A DNA stretch of 64,000 nt, taken from NCBI GenBank assembly GCA_013397795.1, contig VZTJ01000752.1:1-64000 (forward strand), in the 5' to 3' direction. Made by a program: the position numbers and the translations under genes. The notes under the pieces are model-generated. The model made no database searches, had not been told where the DNA came from, and worked only from the letters and a program-made list of their open reading frames with translations. Source of the stretch: Orthonyx spaldingii. Its lineage: Eukaryota > Chordata > Aves > Passeriformes > Orthonychidae. Shown in pieces: positions 26,601-38,600 of this stretch (its first letter is position 1; each line of letters begins with the position of its first letter).

Positions 26601-29600
26601 TAAAACTGATGAGACCTGTTGGGAAAGGCATTAAGTTAAGAAGCTTCCCTTTGTGATGGATTTTCCATTGTAAGGCTTAGAAACACAACACATTGAATGC
26701 ATTTCTATTTCTACTTCAGTTATATTTTATGTCAAAGTGATTTGCAGTCTTGTCACACAGAGACAGTTTAGCATCATTTCTGGGACTGTAACAGCTAAAA
26801 TATTTACTTTAAAACACGAAGTGATAAATGATTTCTTTTGATTGTCACATAAGAAAAAAGTTGCTACGGTTCAGAAACTACAAACTGAAAAAACAGCCCT
26901 TTTAAATTATGTGCTACAGGCAGCAGGTAAGAACTCACTTTTTTTGTTGTTGATCTTTGCCTCCAGGGCCTCGTTGACGTTGGAAGCCCACTCGTTGTAG
27001 GACTCCGCGCGCATCTTCAGCGCGTTCATCATCGGGTACAGCTCCTCCAGGGTGTAGCGGTACCTGCGGGCAGCACGCAGCTCAAACTCCAGCAACACTG
27101 GGGGCAGCAGGAGGGGGGAAGGAGGGGCACCAAGTGGAGGACCCGAGTTGGATGGGGCTCGGATCAACCTGGACTAGTGGAAGGTGCCCCTGCCCATGGT
27201 ATGGATGGAATGAGATGAGCTTTAAGGTCCCTTCCAGCCCAAACCATTTTGCAATTCTAAGATATGTTGGTCCGTAAAACAGAGAAAGAAGCTTCTGTGC
27301 ACTCAGGGTTACACAATGTTACCTTACAACCACACCGTGTTCCAATTTCCATGTTGCAACTGCTTCAAAAAGCAATTGCTACAGGACAATTAAGGAACTG
27401 TGAAGCTGTCTTAGAGCAAGCTACATTCACGTAGGACGAAGATGTACTAAACAGCACAGGAAAGTTAACAATGGGAAGGAAAGCTCCAAAAAGCAAAACA
27501 ATACTCCTTGGCAAGGACTGGATCTAAGGGACAATGACCTGGTTGCTATAAATAAAAATGCAAACTAACTCAGCCAGCAATTTTTGCCATTATAGAGCAA
27601 GAAGAGCTGAATGCTGAAGAGGCTTTGTGTGTGAGCACAAAACAGTCCCATTGTTGTGGAGGCACTGGATTTGCAAAGGACTGAAACAGAAACACAGACC
27701 AGCCCCACTGGCAGCAGATTACCAAACCATAGTATCTACACAGACAATACTATCTCCAGATCATGGTGTTAGTTACTACCTCAAGCTTACCCCAGCTTGT
27801 ATTTATAGGTGGAACAGGAGCAGAGGTCCTCGACGTGGTACAAGCACACCAACAATCCAGGTTTGCAGGGACAATAAACTGCTGACATGAAGCAGGTGGT
27901 TTTACACTTCAGGCACTGTCGCTCATCATCAGGGAACAGTTCAAACGTCACCCTCTCCGAGTCAGTCACTCCCTGCAAGAGTATTACATCAAAGCCTCAT
28001 GAAGAAGTGACTGTTGCAAAGAGGTAGCTATTCCAAGCTAAAGAAGGCCAGGTTGGAAACATCAGATGGTAAATTTATCGAAAGAATAACAAAATTTAGA
28101 TATAAGATATTAAACCCAGGTAGACAGAAATCTTGGTTAATGAAAAACCAGCTTTTCTGACCAAATTACTGAAAGTACAAATATTACCTTAAAAGTGACA
28201 CTCTGAACAACATTAAAGGGCAGGTACTAAAATCAGGTGCATGATCAATGATTCTTTACTCAGGTGGCCCTCTGAAATCCCCAGCTTAGGAAGGGACTAT
28301 GTACCTCTAAGCCTCTGACACCCCAGTACAAGAAGCAGCATGTTCTCACATCACTGTTTCAACTGTTACTTCATTCATTACAACAAATTCCATCCCTGGA
28401 AGTGTTCAAGGCCAGGTTGGATAGGGTTGGGAACAATCTAGTCTAGTGGAAAGTGTCCCTGCCCATGGCAGGAGATTGAACGAGATGAGCTTTAAAGTTC
28501 CTTCCCACCCCAACCATTATTTCCTGTAACTCACCAATTTATCAACCTTCTCACGCAACCTCTTCTCCTCTTCAATCATAATAGCCATGTCCTTCTGGAC
28601 AGTAGACGCCACCACCACGTCCAGGACGTCTGCTTTGGAGGCCATTTTACAGATCATCTCGTCGTGGGAGAAGACGCAGTAGCGGTTGAGCAGCCGGTAA
28701 TGCTCCACGCACTGCCGGCCCAGGGGCAGCTGCGGGGCAGACACGGCGTCAGCACGTGGGGAATGGCTGCAAGGTGCTAACTCTGTGTGCTACCAACCAA
28801 AAACTGTCCCAGGGAAAGGCCAACACAAACCCTTCCAGCAACAATACTCACACCTCAGAGTGTAAAACTAGAGAAATCAAGATCCCCAGCTATGCACACC
28901 AGGAATGCTCATGGCTCTTTCCCAGCGGACTCTGTGGGTGTGAGCTCTACAGCTGGGGGAAGTGCCCTCTCTTGTAGAGGTCATGATTAAGGGCTACTAA
29001 ATCACTAAACCACAGTGGGCTCAGGAAGACCCAAGATAAAAATGCACTGACGCCAAGGAAGCATCAAAAGAACAAGTACATAAACCTGCCCTGTTTCACC
29101 ACTTGAGGGATGCCCCATCCCAGGCAGGTGCAGGGCACCCTGGGACTTCTCCCTGACACGAACTGTGCTGCGGCGCGAGAAACTGCTGACCCAGGGAGCA
29201 CTGACACCCGCACCAGGCTGCAGGCAGAGCACACAGCTCATCCAGAGCTGGACAGGTCACTCAGCTCTGTTTTAAGGCCAAGCAGACACTGATGCTCAGG
29301 GCACGACGAGGTTACGTGTTGGGTCCAGTGTGAAACTTGTGGAAGAACAAGAAAAGCCAAACTAAACCAACTGACACATGAGCACAGTCAAGTGCAGAAC
29401 GCTTTCTTGCAATATTAGTCCTCTCCCTCTTCTAAGTAATGTTTTTTACATTAGCAACCTTTTTAGTTGGGCTACACTTACAAATAGCCAAGACCTTTTT
29501 TTTTGGGAAAAAAAAAAAAGAAATCACAAGAGAAGTAACTTGAAATATCAGAAGCTTCAAAGAGTCTTTGTGAGATCAGACAGCACTGTGTGTCTGAGTC

Positions 29601-32600
29601 ATCTGCTGTGAAGGCAAAATTACTTGTAACTTTGGAGCAACTGTCCTCTATCTGTGTTTATTTTTAAAAAGACAAAGAACTTATTGAATAACTCTAACCT
29701 AATAACTGTAATGTGTGCCCATCTCTGCTGGTTCAGTGAGCTGAGTGAAGCTTCCTGGGAGTGATGCACCGCTCTGTAAACTTACCATTTGAACCTGAGA
29801 ACTTTCTGCTCCCTTCTCATTAAGGTGTTCTTCCCTAAAAACCTAGAGCACCTCTGCTATCTAAGAGGATGCTCTCATATGAGATGCAATTTCTATTTTT
29901 TTTTCCCCCACAAGAGGACTACCAATGTCTTCAACTGTTATTAATGTGTGTTACATGTATCAGCTAACTTTATCACAGAGGTTAAAGCCGAAAAGATATC
30001 CAAGCTGGATTTGGTTTCCAGTTGCAGAAAGCACCTCTTGGAGAATTCCCAGTGCAATAAACTGGGACATTTCATTCCAGCTTTTGATTTGAAATGGAAT
30101 TTGGGGACACAACAATGAGCAAACTCTAGCAGCAATGGTGCATCTCATACTGCAGGCATGCACGGGACTGTGCCTCCTTCCTGCTGCAAAAGCTACGTCA
30201 GCCCTGATGTACAATTCCAAACCAAGTCTTCAGAACCAGAGGAAGTTCCCAGTTCAGTGCATGACAAACCCTTTCAGCAAACACCACGCTGCCAGTAACA
30301 GGCTCCTTCTGATCCGTGGCCTACATTTGTGCATCAGCAATAAATCAGAGCTGTACACCAGCTAGGAACAGCTTTGGAACTGCTCACTTAGGGAAAAACT
30401 GGTTTGGGACATACCCAATCGACGGTGCAGAAGTTCACAGCTTCAGCGAAGTTGAAGCCCTGGTTGAAGCCGCTGTGATAAGCTCTGGGAAAGGTGATGA
30501 CAAACTCCCCAGCACACTGGTTGGTCCGGTACACCTGGGGGGACAGACAGCCAGCGTCAGCTCACACCCAGACACAGCTGGCAAGGAGAACACGGATTTC
30601 CAACTTGCAGTAACTTCTGTGAGGACTTCTGAGTTTTAAACCATAAGCCCAAGAATTACAACTGGCAGCTGATAAAGTGCCATGTAAAATCCCAGAAAGC
30701 CAAGGGTTCCACTCAGCCACACCCCACTCTGAACAGTTCTAGGCTGGCTGCCGAGGCCTTGTGCTCCTCACACTTCAGGGTTAGGGTCAGCACAGATCCA
30801 GCTCTCTCCAAAGTGCAGCTGAAGGGGAAGAGAAATTTGGAACTTTAAAGTTCATACTGTTGTTCATCTAAGACTGTTGGGGCTATACAGTCAGCATGAG
30901 AGCAGGTAGGTTTTCCTGCATCCTTCCATTTTGGAGGCTACCAAATCATAGGAGACACCACAAATTTTGCTACTTTTTCCAGATTTTCCTTTAAGTCCCA
31001 AGGTCAGCTCATCAAAAGCCAATTAAGTTGTAAAGGGACATAATTCCCATGAATAATCTAGTATGGAGTAAGATGAAAACTGATGAAAAAATGTTTTTTA
31101 AATACCTAAGGACTTATCCAGGAAAAATAAGAGAATGTGGATGACAAATAAAGGAAGAATGGGGTTTGGGCCCTTGACAGAAACTCTATGCCAAAAAAAG
31201 TGTCTGATTGAACAGACATACAAGAGCTCCTGCCATTGTTCCGAAGGTTAAGCCTAAACCTTCCAGCTGAGACACAGAAATAGAAATATCCAAGATGGAT
31301 CTCCAGAGAAGAGTCTGCCAGTCAATTCCAAAGTCAACAATTCCATTGCCCATCTGTTCACACTGGCACATTATACTGGATAAGGATGATGCAACACACA
31401 TGGAAACCACCACACCACCTCTGTAATCAAAGTGGCTTCAATTATCAGCTCTAAGTAGCATTCCAATCAGAGAGGGTTGGGTTGGGGGAGTAGCACAGGA
31501 GTCCGACACATACAGGCACCCCGTGGGCCATCAAAGTGTTCGGGTTCATTATGGTGACAAGTTGGTGCAAGAGATCTGGCTGGGACTCAAATAGCTCTGG
31601 AGCAAGTTTCTTCATTACATCCTCCAGCTGCTCAGCTGCGTACCCTGGGGCTCCATACCACGTTTTAGGCTCCCCCCTGCAAGATTATTAAAAAAAGTTA
31701 AATATAAGCAAACTTTAAGTTACATTTTTAGTCTTCTGCTTTAAAATACACCATGTCAAAGGAAGGGCACATCACCAGGAAGGAATACAAAGGTTCTGTA
31801 CCTTCCTGAATCTTCACATTTTACACAGGTCCGTCTTCTCCAGACCTGTTTGTAACTGCCTACACTTCAAATATTCTGGGAGAGGGAGAAAAAGTCTGAA
31901 GAAGTCCTCAGTGAAGTTCTGCTGATTCCAGCACAACTTCAAAACATAAGCTGCCTGTCTTTTCCCATGAACACAAACTCCCTCTTGGGTCCAAAAACCA
32001 AAGCCAATTCTTTCTGTCTTATGCATAACTGTCATAAAAGCAACACAGAGGAAGTAGAAATCAAACTTCCAAATTATGCAAGACTTTAAGGGGGAAAAAA
32101 AAAATCCATATCCAGAGTAGGAACAAAGAACTTTCAGCACCAGCTTAACCCGATGCAAGCCAGCTGAGAGAAATAAGGGGATACAGATGTGTTCCAGCAG
32201 ATACTGTTTCAAGCTTGCACTGACAGTGGCTCACTGCAGCACTGAGATGAAAATGCCTCCAGGGCCTTATAAAGAATGAGCTTAGAGAAGGTATTTTGAA
32301 AGGAAAACAGACAAATCATCTGATTCCAACACTTCTGTAGAGCTGGCAGACTAAAACTGACCCATTATTTTCTTCCATCAATCATGAAGCAATTGGGAGG
32401 ATTCCAAAAGAGTGAAGTGTGAATCCAGAAGCGTATCCCTCATCCCTAGGAGCTCATTCCTGTTCTCACACAGCCCCTTGTGCCAGGGGAAGAGGACAGC
32501 CAGCAGGACGGATTGTGGAGGGGCAGTTACACACAAGGCATCACAAGGAGTTGTTATGGAGCATTAAATGACTTTGCAGCCTTGGACCTGGTCACCATCC

Positions 32601-35600
32601 CAGGACAACTCCAGGAATCCAGGAAGACCAGCCACAGATGTAACTAAAAACCATCCTATGTCTGGACTGGGCTAGGCAAGAGTTCTGCTCCCTGATAGGT
32701 GCCAGCACCAAGGAATGGGTGACAGCAGATATAAACTGTGCTAAACTTGGAGCAGGATACTGAAACTGGGGGTCTCTGGACCTCAGGGGAACAAGTAACA
32801 GACAGTTCTAATGCAGGTGCTGGGGTGCCAGCAGCCTGAGGGAGCAGCAACGGAGGTCACAGGTCTTTCTGCTCTGCTTCCTGACTGCTCCACATCCCTG
32901 CCTGTACAAATACAAGCAGCAACGATCGGAATTCTTCCTCTGTCTAGGACTGACATCTTATTTTTTTTCAAGCATCTTTAGCAGCAAAGATTTGGTGCTT
33001 TTTTTCCCTTTTACCATTTCTAGAACTAACACAGGACTCAGAGTGCTGCAGAAGGACTATTATCTTCAACCCTGGGAAAGCTCTGCTGCTGCAGTCTAGG
33101 TCACTTGGGATTAGCCGCTCCCAACCCTGCACCAGGACACAGGCTCCTCCAAGGCACATGGGAACACTGAGGATGGACACGCCATCCCCTAGGACTTTCC
33201 TAAGAACCAGTCCTGCCTTTTGGAGTCTTTTCAGAGTTTGAAGCACTGTCTCTGCAGAAGCAGGTTGTTCAAACTGCCCTGGCCAAGAACAGTTTTAACC
33301 TCAATTGCACATTGCTCTCCAATGAAGACTTAAACCTCTGCATTGAAGGGAAATAAGGAAGAATATCTGCAAACGAAAAGACATCAGGGACATTCCCACT
33401 GGAGGATAAATAAATTGAAGCTCAAGCAACTTTCACGTGTGTCTGACACACCTCCCCGGCCTTCTGCAGACAACAAAGCAATTGGGGGCACACTATGGAG
33501 GTCAGAAAGCCATTCTAAGAACAGTGAGGGAAACTCTCCCAGAAGAAATGGAATCTGTACTGCAAATTCCATTCCCACCCACAGTTTTCAATCTGACTGA
33601 AGACTCAGACAAAGAGGAAAAAAAAAGCAGTAACACATGACAAGAAAGAGCGTTTTTACCATGTAATCCTGTCACTCCTTCACTTACCCTCACTCAAACA
33701 TTTGTTTTTGTAACAGTAAGCACCACAAAAGCAAGTGAATTAAGTCACTGGCTCTTGGGCTGCACTGCAGCAGCTGCTATTTCAAGGAGCAGCAACTGAA
33801 TAACCAACCAAAAAGGACCCACTGAACAACAGCTGGGATATGGTTTTACCATTCTGCTTGAATACTCATATGAACTAGGGAAGAGAAAGAGCTTGACAGG
33901 TTTCAGGAAGAGTGACAACCATAATCCAGATTCCAGAAAAGCTGTTGTAAGGTGAGAAGTTCAAGAAGTTCAGTCTATTTAGAATATCAAAGAGATGGCA
34001 AAGATCTGTCCTGATTACAGCTGACAAGTGTTGGCTTGATGAGAGGATTTATGACAGCATGATCCATCTAACAGACAAAACGTGCCAGATCTGAGTTGTT
34101 AGCTGAAGTTGGATGATTTTTAAAAGAAAACTTACATGGTTTTTAGTTTACACTGAGTATAATAAAACATTTGATGGAGTATCTGCTGCAGCTTTCATGG
34201 ATTTTTTAAAACTGGGAATGGATGTCTCTTTCCAAAATATGACCTCTTGTCCAAAAGTAAATCAATGTAGGAATTACACTGTCAGATTTGACCCTGCTGC
34301 AACAGGACAGCAATGGTAACTCTGGCTGAGCTCTATGAATCTGCTTTTAGTCCACTAATTAAGGGGAACAGGGAAGGAAAGGGAGATTGTTTCCTAGACT
34401 GGGTTTATTCCTCAAACTCACCAATGCAGATAGTTAATGGAATAGCTCCAATGGTCTTCTATATGCCAACAAAATGAGGAAAAGCACATTCCTACATACA
34501 GCCAGGGCAATTTCATCCCACAGATGTCCGCAGTGATGTGAGCAAGCACAGACTGCTCCATCACAGGCATGTTGTTTAAATTCCAGCCACTATCAAGGTA
34601 TTCCTGAAAATTGAACAGAACAGCCGCATGTTTATAGAACAGGAAGCAAAAAACCCAAGGAGATAAAACTGCTAAAGAGCAATAGAAGAAAAGCACTTTT
34701 CCCAATTGAGGAATATAAGAAACAGGTCAATGACTCAGAGACTAAACCCTCCATTGTCTTTGTCTCTTTCACAACCCTGTCCTGATCTGCTTTGTTAAAA
34801 TGAGACTTTTTTTGTTTGGTTTGGAAGTTATTTATTAACTACTAGAATAAACCCGTGGCTTTGAATGGCTGATCACAACAGGTTTTATTTATTCAAAACC
34901 CCAATGTAGTTCTCTTCAAATACTCTGCCAGATACATAAAACAAACACTTTACTACCCAGTTCCATTACTGTGCTTTGAACTAAGGAAAGTTATTAAATG
35001 AAAAACTGCAATAAAAACATTCACAGTGAACTCAAAGACCTACCTCTTCTTCTGGTCTAACTTTAAACTTCCCACCTCTAACTGGGAAGCCACTGCCAAA
35101 CTCCTTCGAAGCAATGTCAGCTCCATATTCCACTGTCACATCCTCTTCAATGGTACTGACAAGTCTCCAGAATTCTTTTTCAACCAACTCAGTGGGGACC
35201 ATCTAGGTATGGGAAGAAAAGGGAGTATGTATGTGGAATCAGTAGATAAGAAGTATGTTCATCAAAGGACTCTCCATTAGCTTGAAGCTTTTCCCCGTTT
35301 TAAAATTGTTTCAAGAAGAGAAAAACAACTGCAGCAAAGATGTGGTTCCAGGAGATGCTGCTGCCCTGTTCTCTCAGGAGTGGCTGACAGTCACAGTTCT
35401 CTTCCCTACACACACTTCTTCTAAAGTGGGAAAATAACAAATAAAAACACAAGCAGCTGGTGGAACAAGAAATCATGACACCAGCGAGAACCAGGATTCA
35501 CTGACGTAAATGAGAACCTCCGATCTGGGATTCCACCCCATTCAAAACCAGAACTCCTCCCTTCCTCCCTCCCCAGAGTTATCTGTTTTAACTGACCACA

Positions 35601-38600
35601 CAAAATGAACTCTACACAACATTTGTCAGGATAAAGCAGGAACATACGTGTACTGGCATGTTAAAATAGTCTGACTTGAAGGCATCAGCCATTTCCCCGA
35701 ACGTGCGGAGGGTGTAGTCTCGTGCTGCTTGTTCAAACCCAAAGGCTTCTTGAGGCTTGTTACACTCCTGCAAGTGAAAAGGTAATTGTTTCTACAACAT
35801 ATTAACACAACACTGTGCTCACATTTACACAAATGGGCTCCTGTAACAGTTTCTGAGGCGTAAGAAGGCAGGACACCACTGAAATGACAACATTGTCCTA
35901 AAAGGGAGAGTCAGAAGAAGAAATTCTGCTTGATTCACCAAACCACGATATTTATTTATAAATCTGCATAAACATTACCGAATTACTATGCCTAATTTCT
36001 CCTTACTCTAGTAGAGCTAAGCTTACAGACAAGATCTATAAACCACCACAATGAAGTACCCAGTGAGACTCCAATTTTAAGACAAGAGAAAAGGTGTCAA
36101 AATCAAAAATGTTCTTCAAAGGCACACCAATTTTTGGCTCAAAACAGTAAGTGTCAGCTTTGCAATTTGAAGCATGCCCAGTCTTCATTTTAGCTTTACC
36201 TCTATCACCCTGTTTGCACAACCTTAAATAATAACAAATTGTATTTTCTATTCCGGTGAGCAGTTTAAAAAAACCCACAAAATACAAATTAGCCTTTGGA
36301 ACTGCAAGGATTTGTCAGATTACCTGAGCCAGACACTGGGGACACCTCCAGTCGCCTTTGGGAACATCATGGAGGGGTGGAATTAAACAGAAGGTGTGGT
36401 AACTGTCATCACAGCCATCACACAGCAGGAGTCGGTCCTCGTCGTTCCCGCTGCCACACAGGAGACACACATACAAATCCACCTGCAACACAAAATCCCA
36501 CAGTGGGAATGGGAGCGCTGGAGGTAACTCAGGGTGAAAGCAGTTTGGTAACTCTTATCTGTGACACTTCCCAAAGCTTATTTTTACTTCATCTCTGCAA
36601 TGGAAGTGAGACATCCTGAATATTCTTTTAAGAGTTTAAATACCTCCCTGTGTAATTTAAGAAAGGACCACAAGAGCTGCAAGCATTCCATGCATTTTTG
36701 TTTCCCAAATGCCAGAAGACTTGACGGAGTGCCAGGATAGTTCGCATCAGCAGCACTGTGGCCTTGGCAGGTACAACCCAACACCTGGGGCTGGGCAGGA
36801 ATAATCCAGCACCTGCTGGGGGCTCACAAACCCTTTTCCCATGTACAGCCTCAGGTGTTTCACTCCCCTCTGAGACCAATTCCATTGGAAGACAGACATC
36901 TGGAGAGAAAGGGGTTCCTGTTGCTGGGAGTGTTCCTCATTTTCCCCAGAGAAGGCACTAACCTCCCAGCAGAGCTTTGGGTAGGGGGGCAGCTCTTAAT
37001 TCTGACAGAGCAGCTCCCAAGCCCCAAGAACAGGCACAGGCACTCCAGCCTGGAATGGGCTCTCTGCTGCCTGTCCTGCACCCAACTCTCCTCAGCAATA
37101 GCCTGGAAGGCTCTTCCCAATTGCAGAACAGGATCATGATCACAGGCAAAACCTCTTGCCTTATGTTGTTAAAAAAAAGGCAGCAGCATCTCCTGCTCCT
37201 CCCCACAAGCTTTTTTCATTTGGGGGATGAGAGTGTCAAGCTTCTGGTACCTGCACTCTTCATTCTCACATACCAGCTACAGGTGTGGATTGAATGAGAA
37301 CATGTTTGGTTTTAGGAGGGACCCAAGTCATGGCATGGCAGAAAAAAATCTCAGCATTATCTTCTCACAAGTGAGACAACTACCACTGCCTTCACGTGTG
37401 GGTTTTGGGGACAGTTGGTGGTATGTGGAGAGTTGGAGCAGGAATAGCGCTGGATTTTTAAGATGCACTTGAACAACAAAGCTTCCAACTTAGTGCTGAA
37501 ATTGTGGAATTAGGGGCAGGTCTGTGGAAGTGCTGTGTGCCACAGCCTGCACGGAGCTCCCCTGAGGTTAAAAAGCAGTGGAGAGGGATCAGGTCACACA
37601 GGAACCACTTCCACTGGACTAGGCTTTCAAAAGGCTTATTTTGAGACTGTACCTTGGAGACAGAAAACAAGTTACTTCAGTTACAGATAATGAAACATAA
37701 CCATCCCGTCATTTCCAGTTTTATGAAGCACGAAGCTTTGGCAGTGTTGATATTCCAGCAGGCACAAGCACTGCTGTGCTTCAGCCCCAGGGCTCCAGGA
37801 AGAAGACAAGAGTCCTCCATGTGACAAAGTGACAGAAGGTTTTACTACACACCCCAGAGAAACCCAGAAACGCCTGCGAAACATGCAGCTGCAGGAAGGC
37901 AGGGGGTACTCACAGCATTGGTGGGTTTTTTAGATCTGACTTTGGATTTGTCCTTCTCTGGCTCCCCAGTAAGTTCTTTCTTCTCAGAGAGTTTCACCAC
38001 ATTGCGCATTTCCTTGTCTGGACAACAGAAAAAAAAAAAGAGTATTAGAAAATGTTTCAATGCTTAGCATTCCTTGTTATTATTTGTTTTACTCACTGCT
38101 TGTTAGACTGCATCATATCAAGGTATTTGCTGAATTGTTATCCCCCCTACACTTGTTTCAGTCAGCATAAGGCAAGACTTGAACTCCTGCAATGCCTCCA
38201 GAAGCCAGTGTTACCCAAAAATCCCAGCACCCCACCACGAGCCAGCACTGGCTATCACAGCCCACAGTTTTTCAGTATTTTATATGCCATTTCAATTAAT
38301 TTTAATTAAATTATGAGCAGCTTTATAAGCCAAAGTTTTTTTCCATGTGATGTTAAAGAATGTTGTCAAGAGCTTTCTCCTACTCTTGGGGGAGGGAGGT
38401 TAGTGCTTAGAGACTCCTTGAAGAAAAAAAATCAAATTACAAAACATTATAATCTAAACAAATTATTGAAAAAAAAAAAAGATTTTGAATGAACAAACGA
38501 AACTGACAGATTGCTCAGGTAACTTCAATTGAGTAGTTGTAAATGGTTCCTATATTTATTTGGCTAAATTATTTATCAACAAGCTTATTCTTCTGCTTGA

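Larger units (their letters stand above)
26616..28534 (-). other. KDM5B introns 16, 15 and 14 (26616-26938, 27064-27790, 27973-28534)
   Basis: Short introns of 0.32, 0.73 and 0.56 kb. Introns 15 and 14 each carry a CR1 tail listed separately. Confidence 0.8.
34604..36323 (-). other. KDM5B introns 10, 9 and 8 (34604-35043, 35203-35647, 35768-36323)
   Basis: Three short introns of about 0.44-0.56 kb without a recognised element. Confidence 0.8.
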
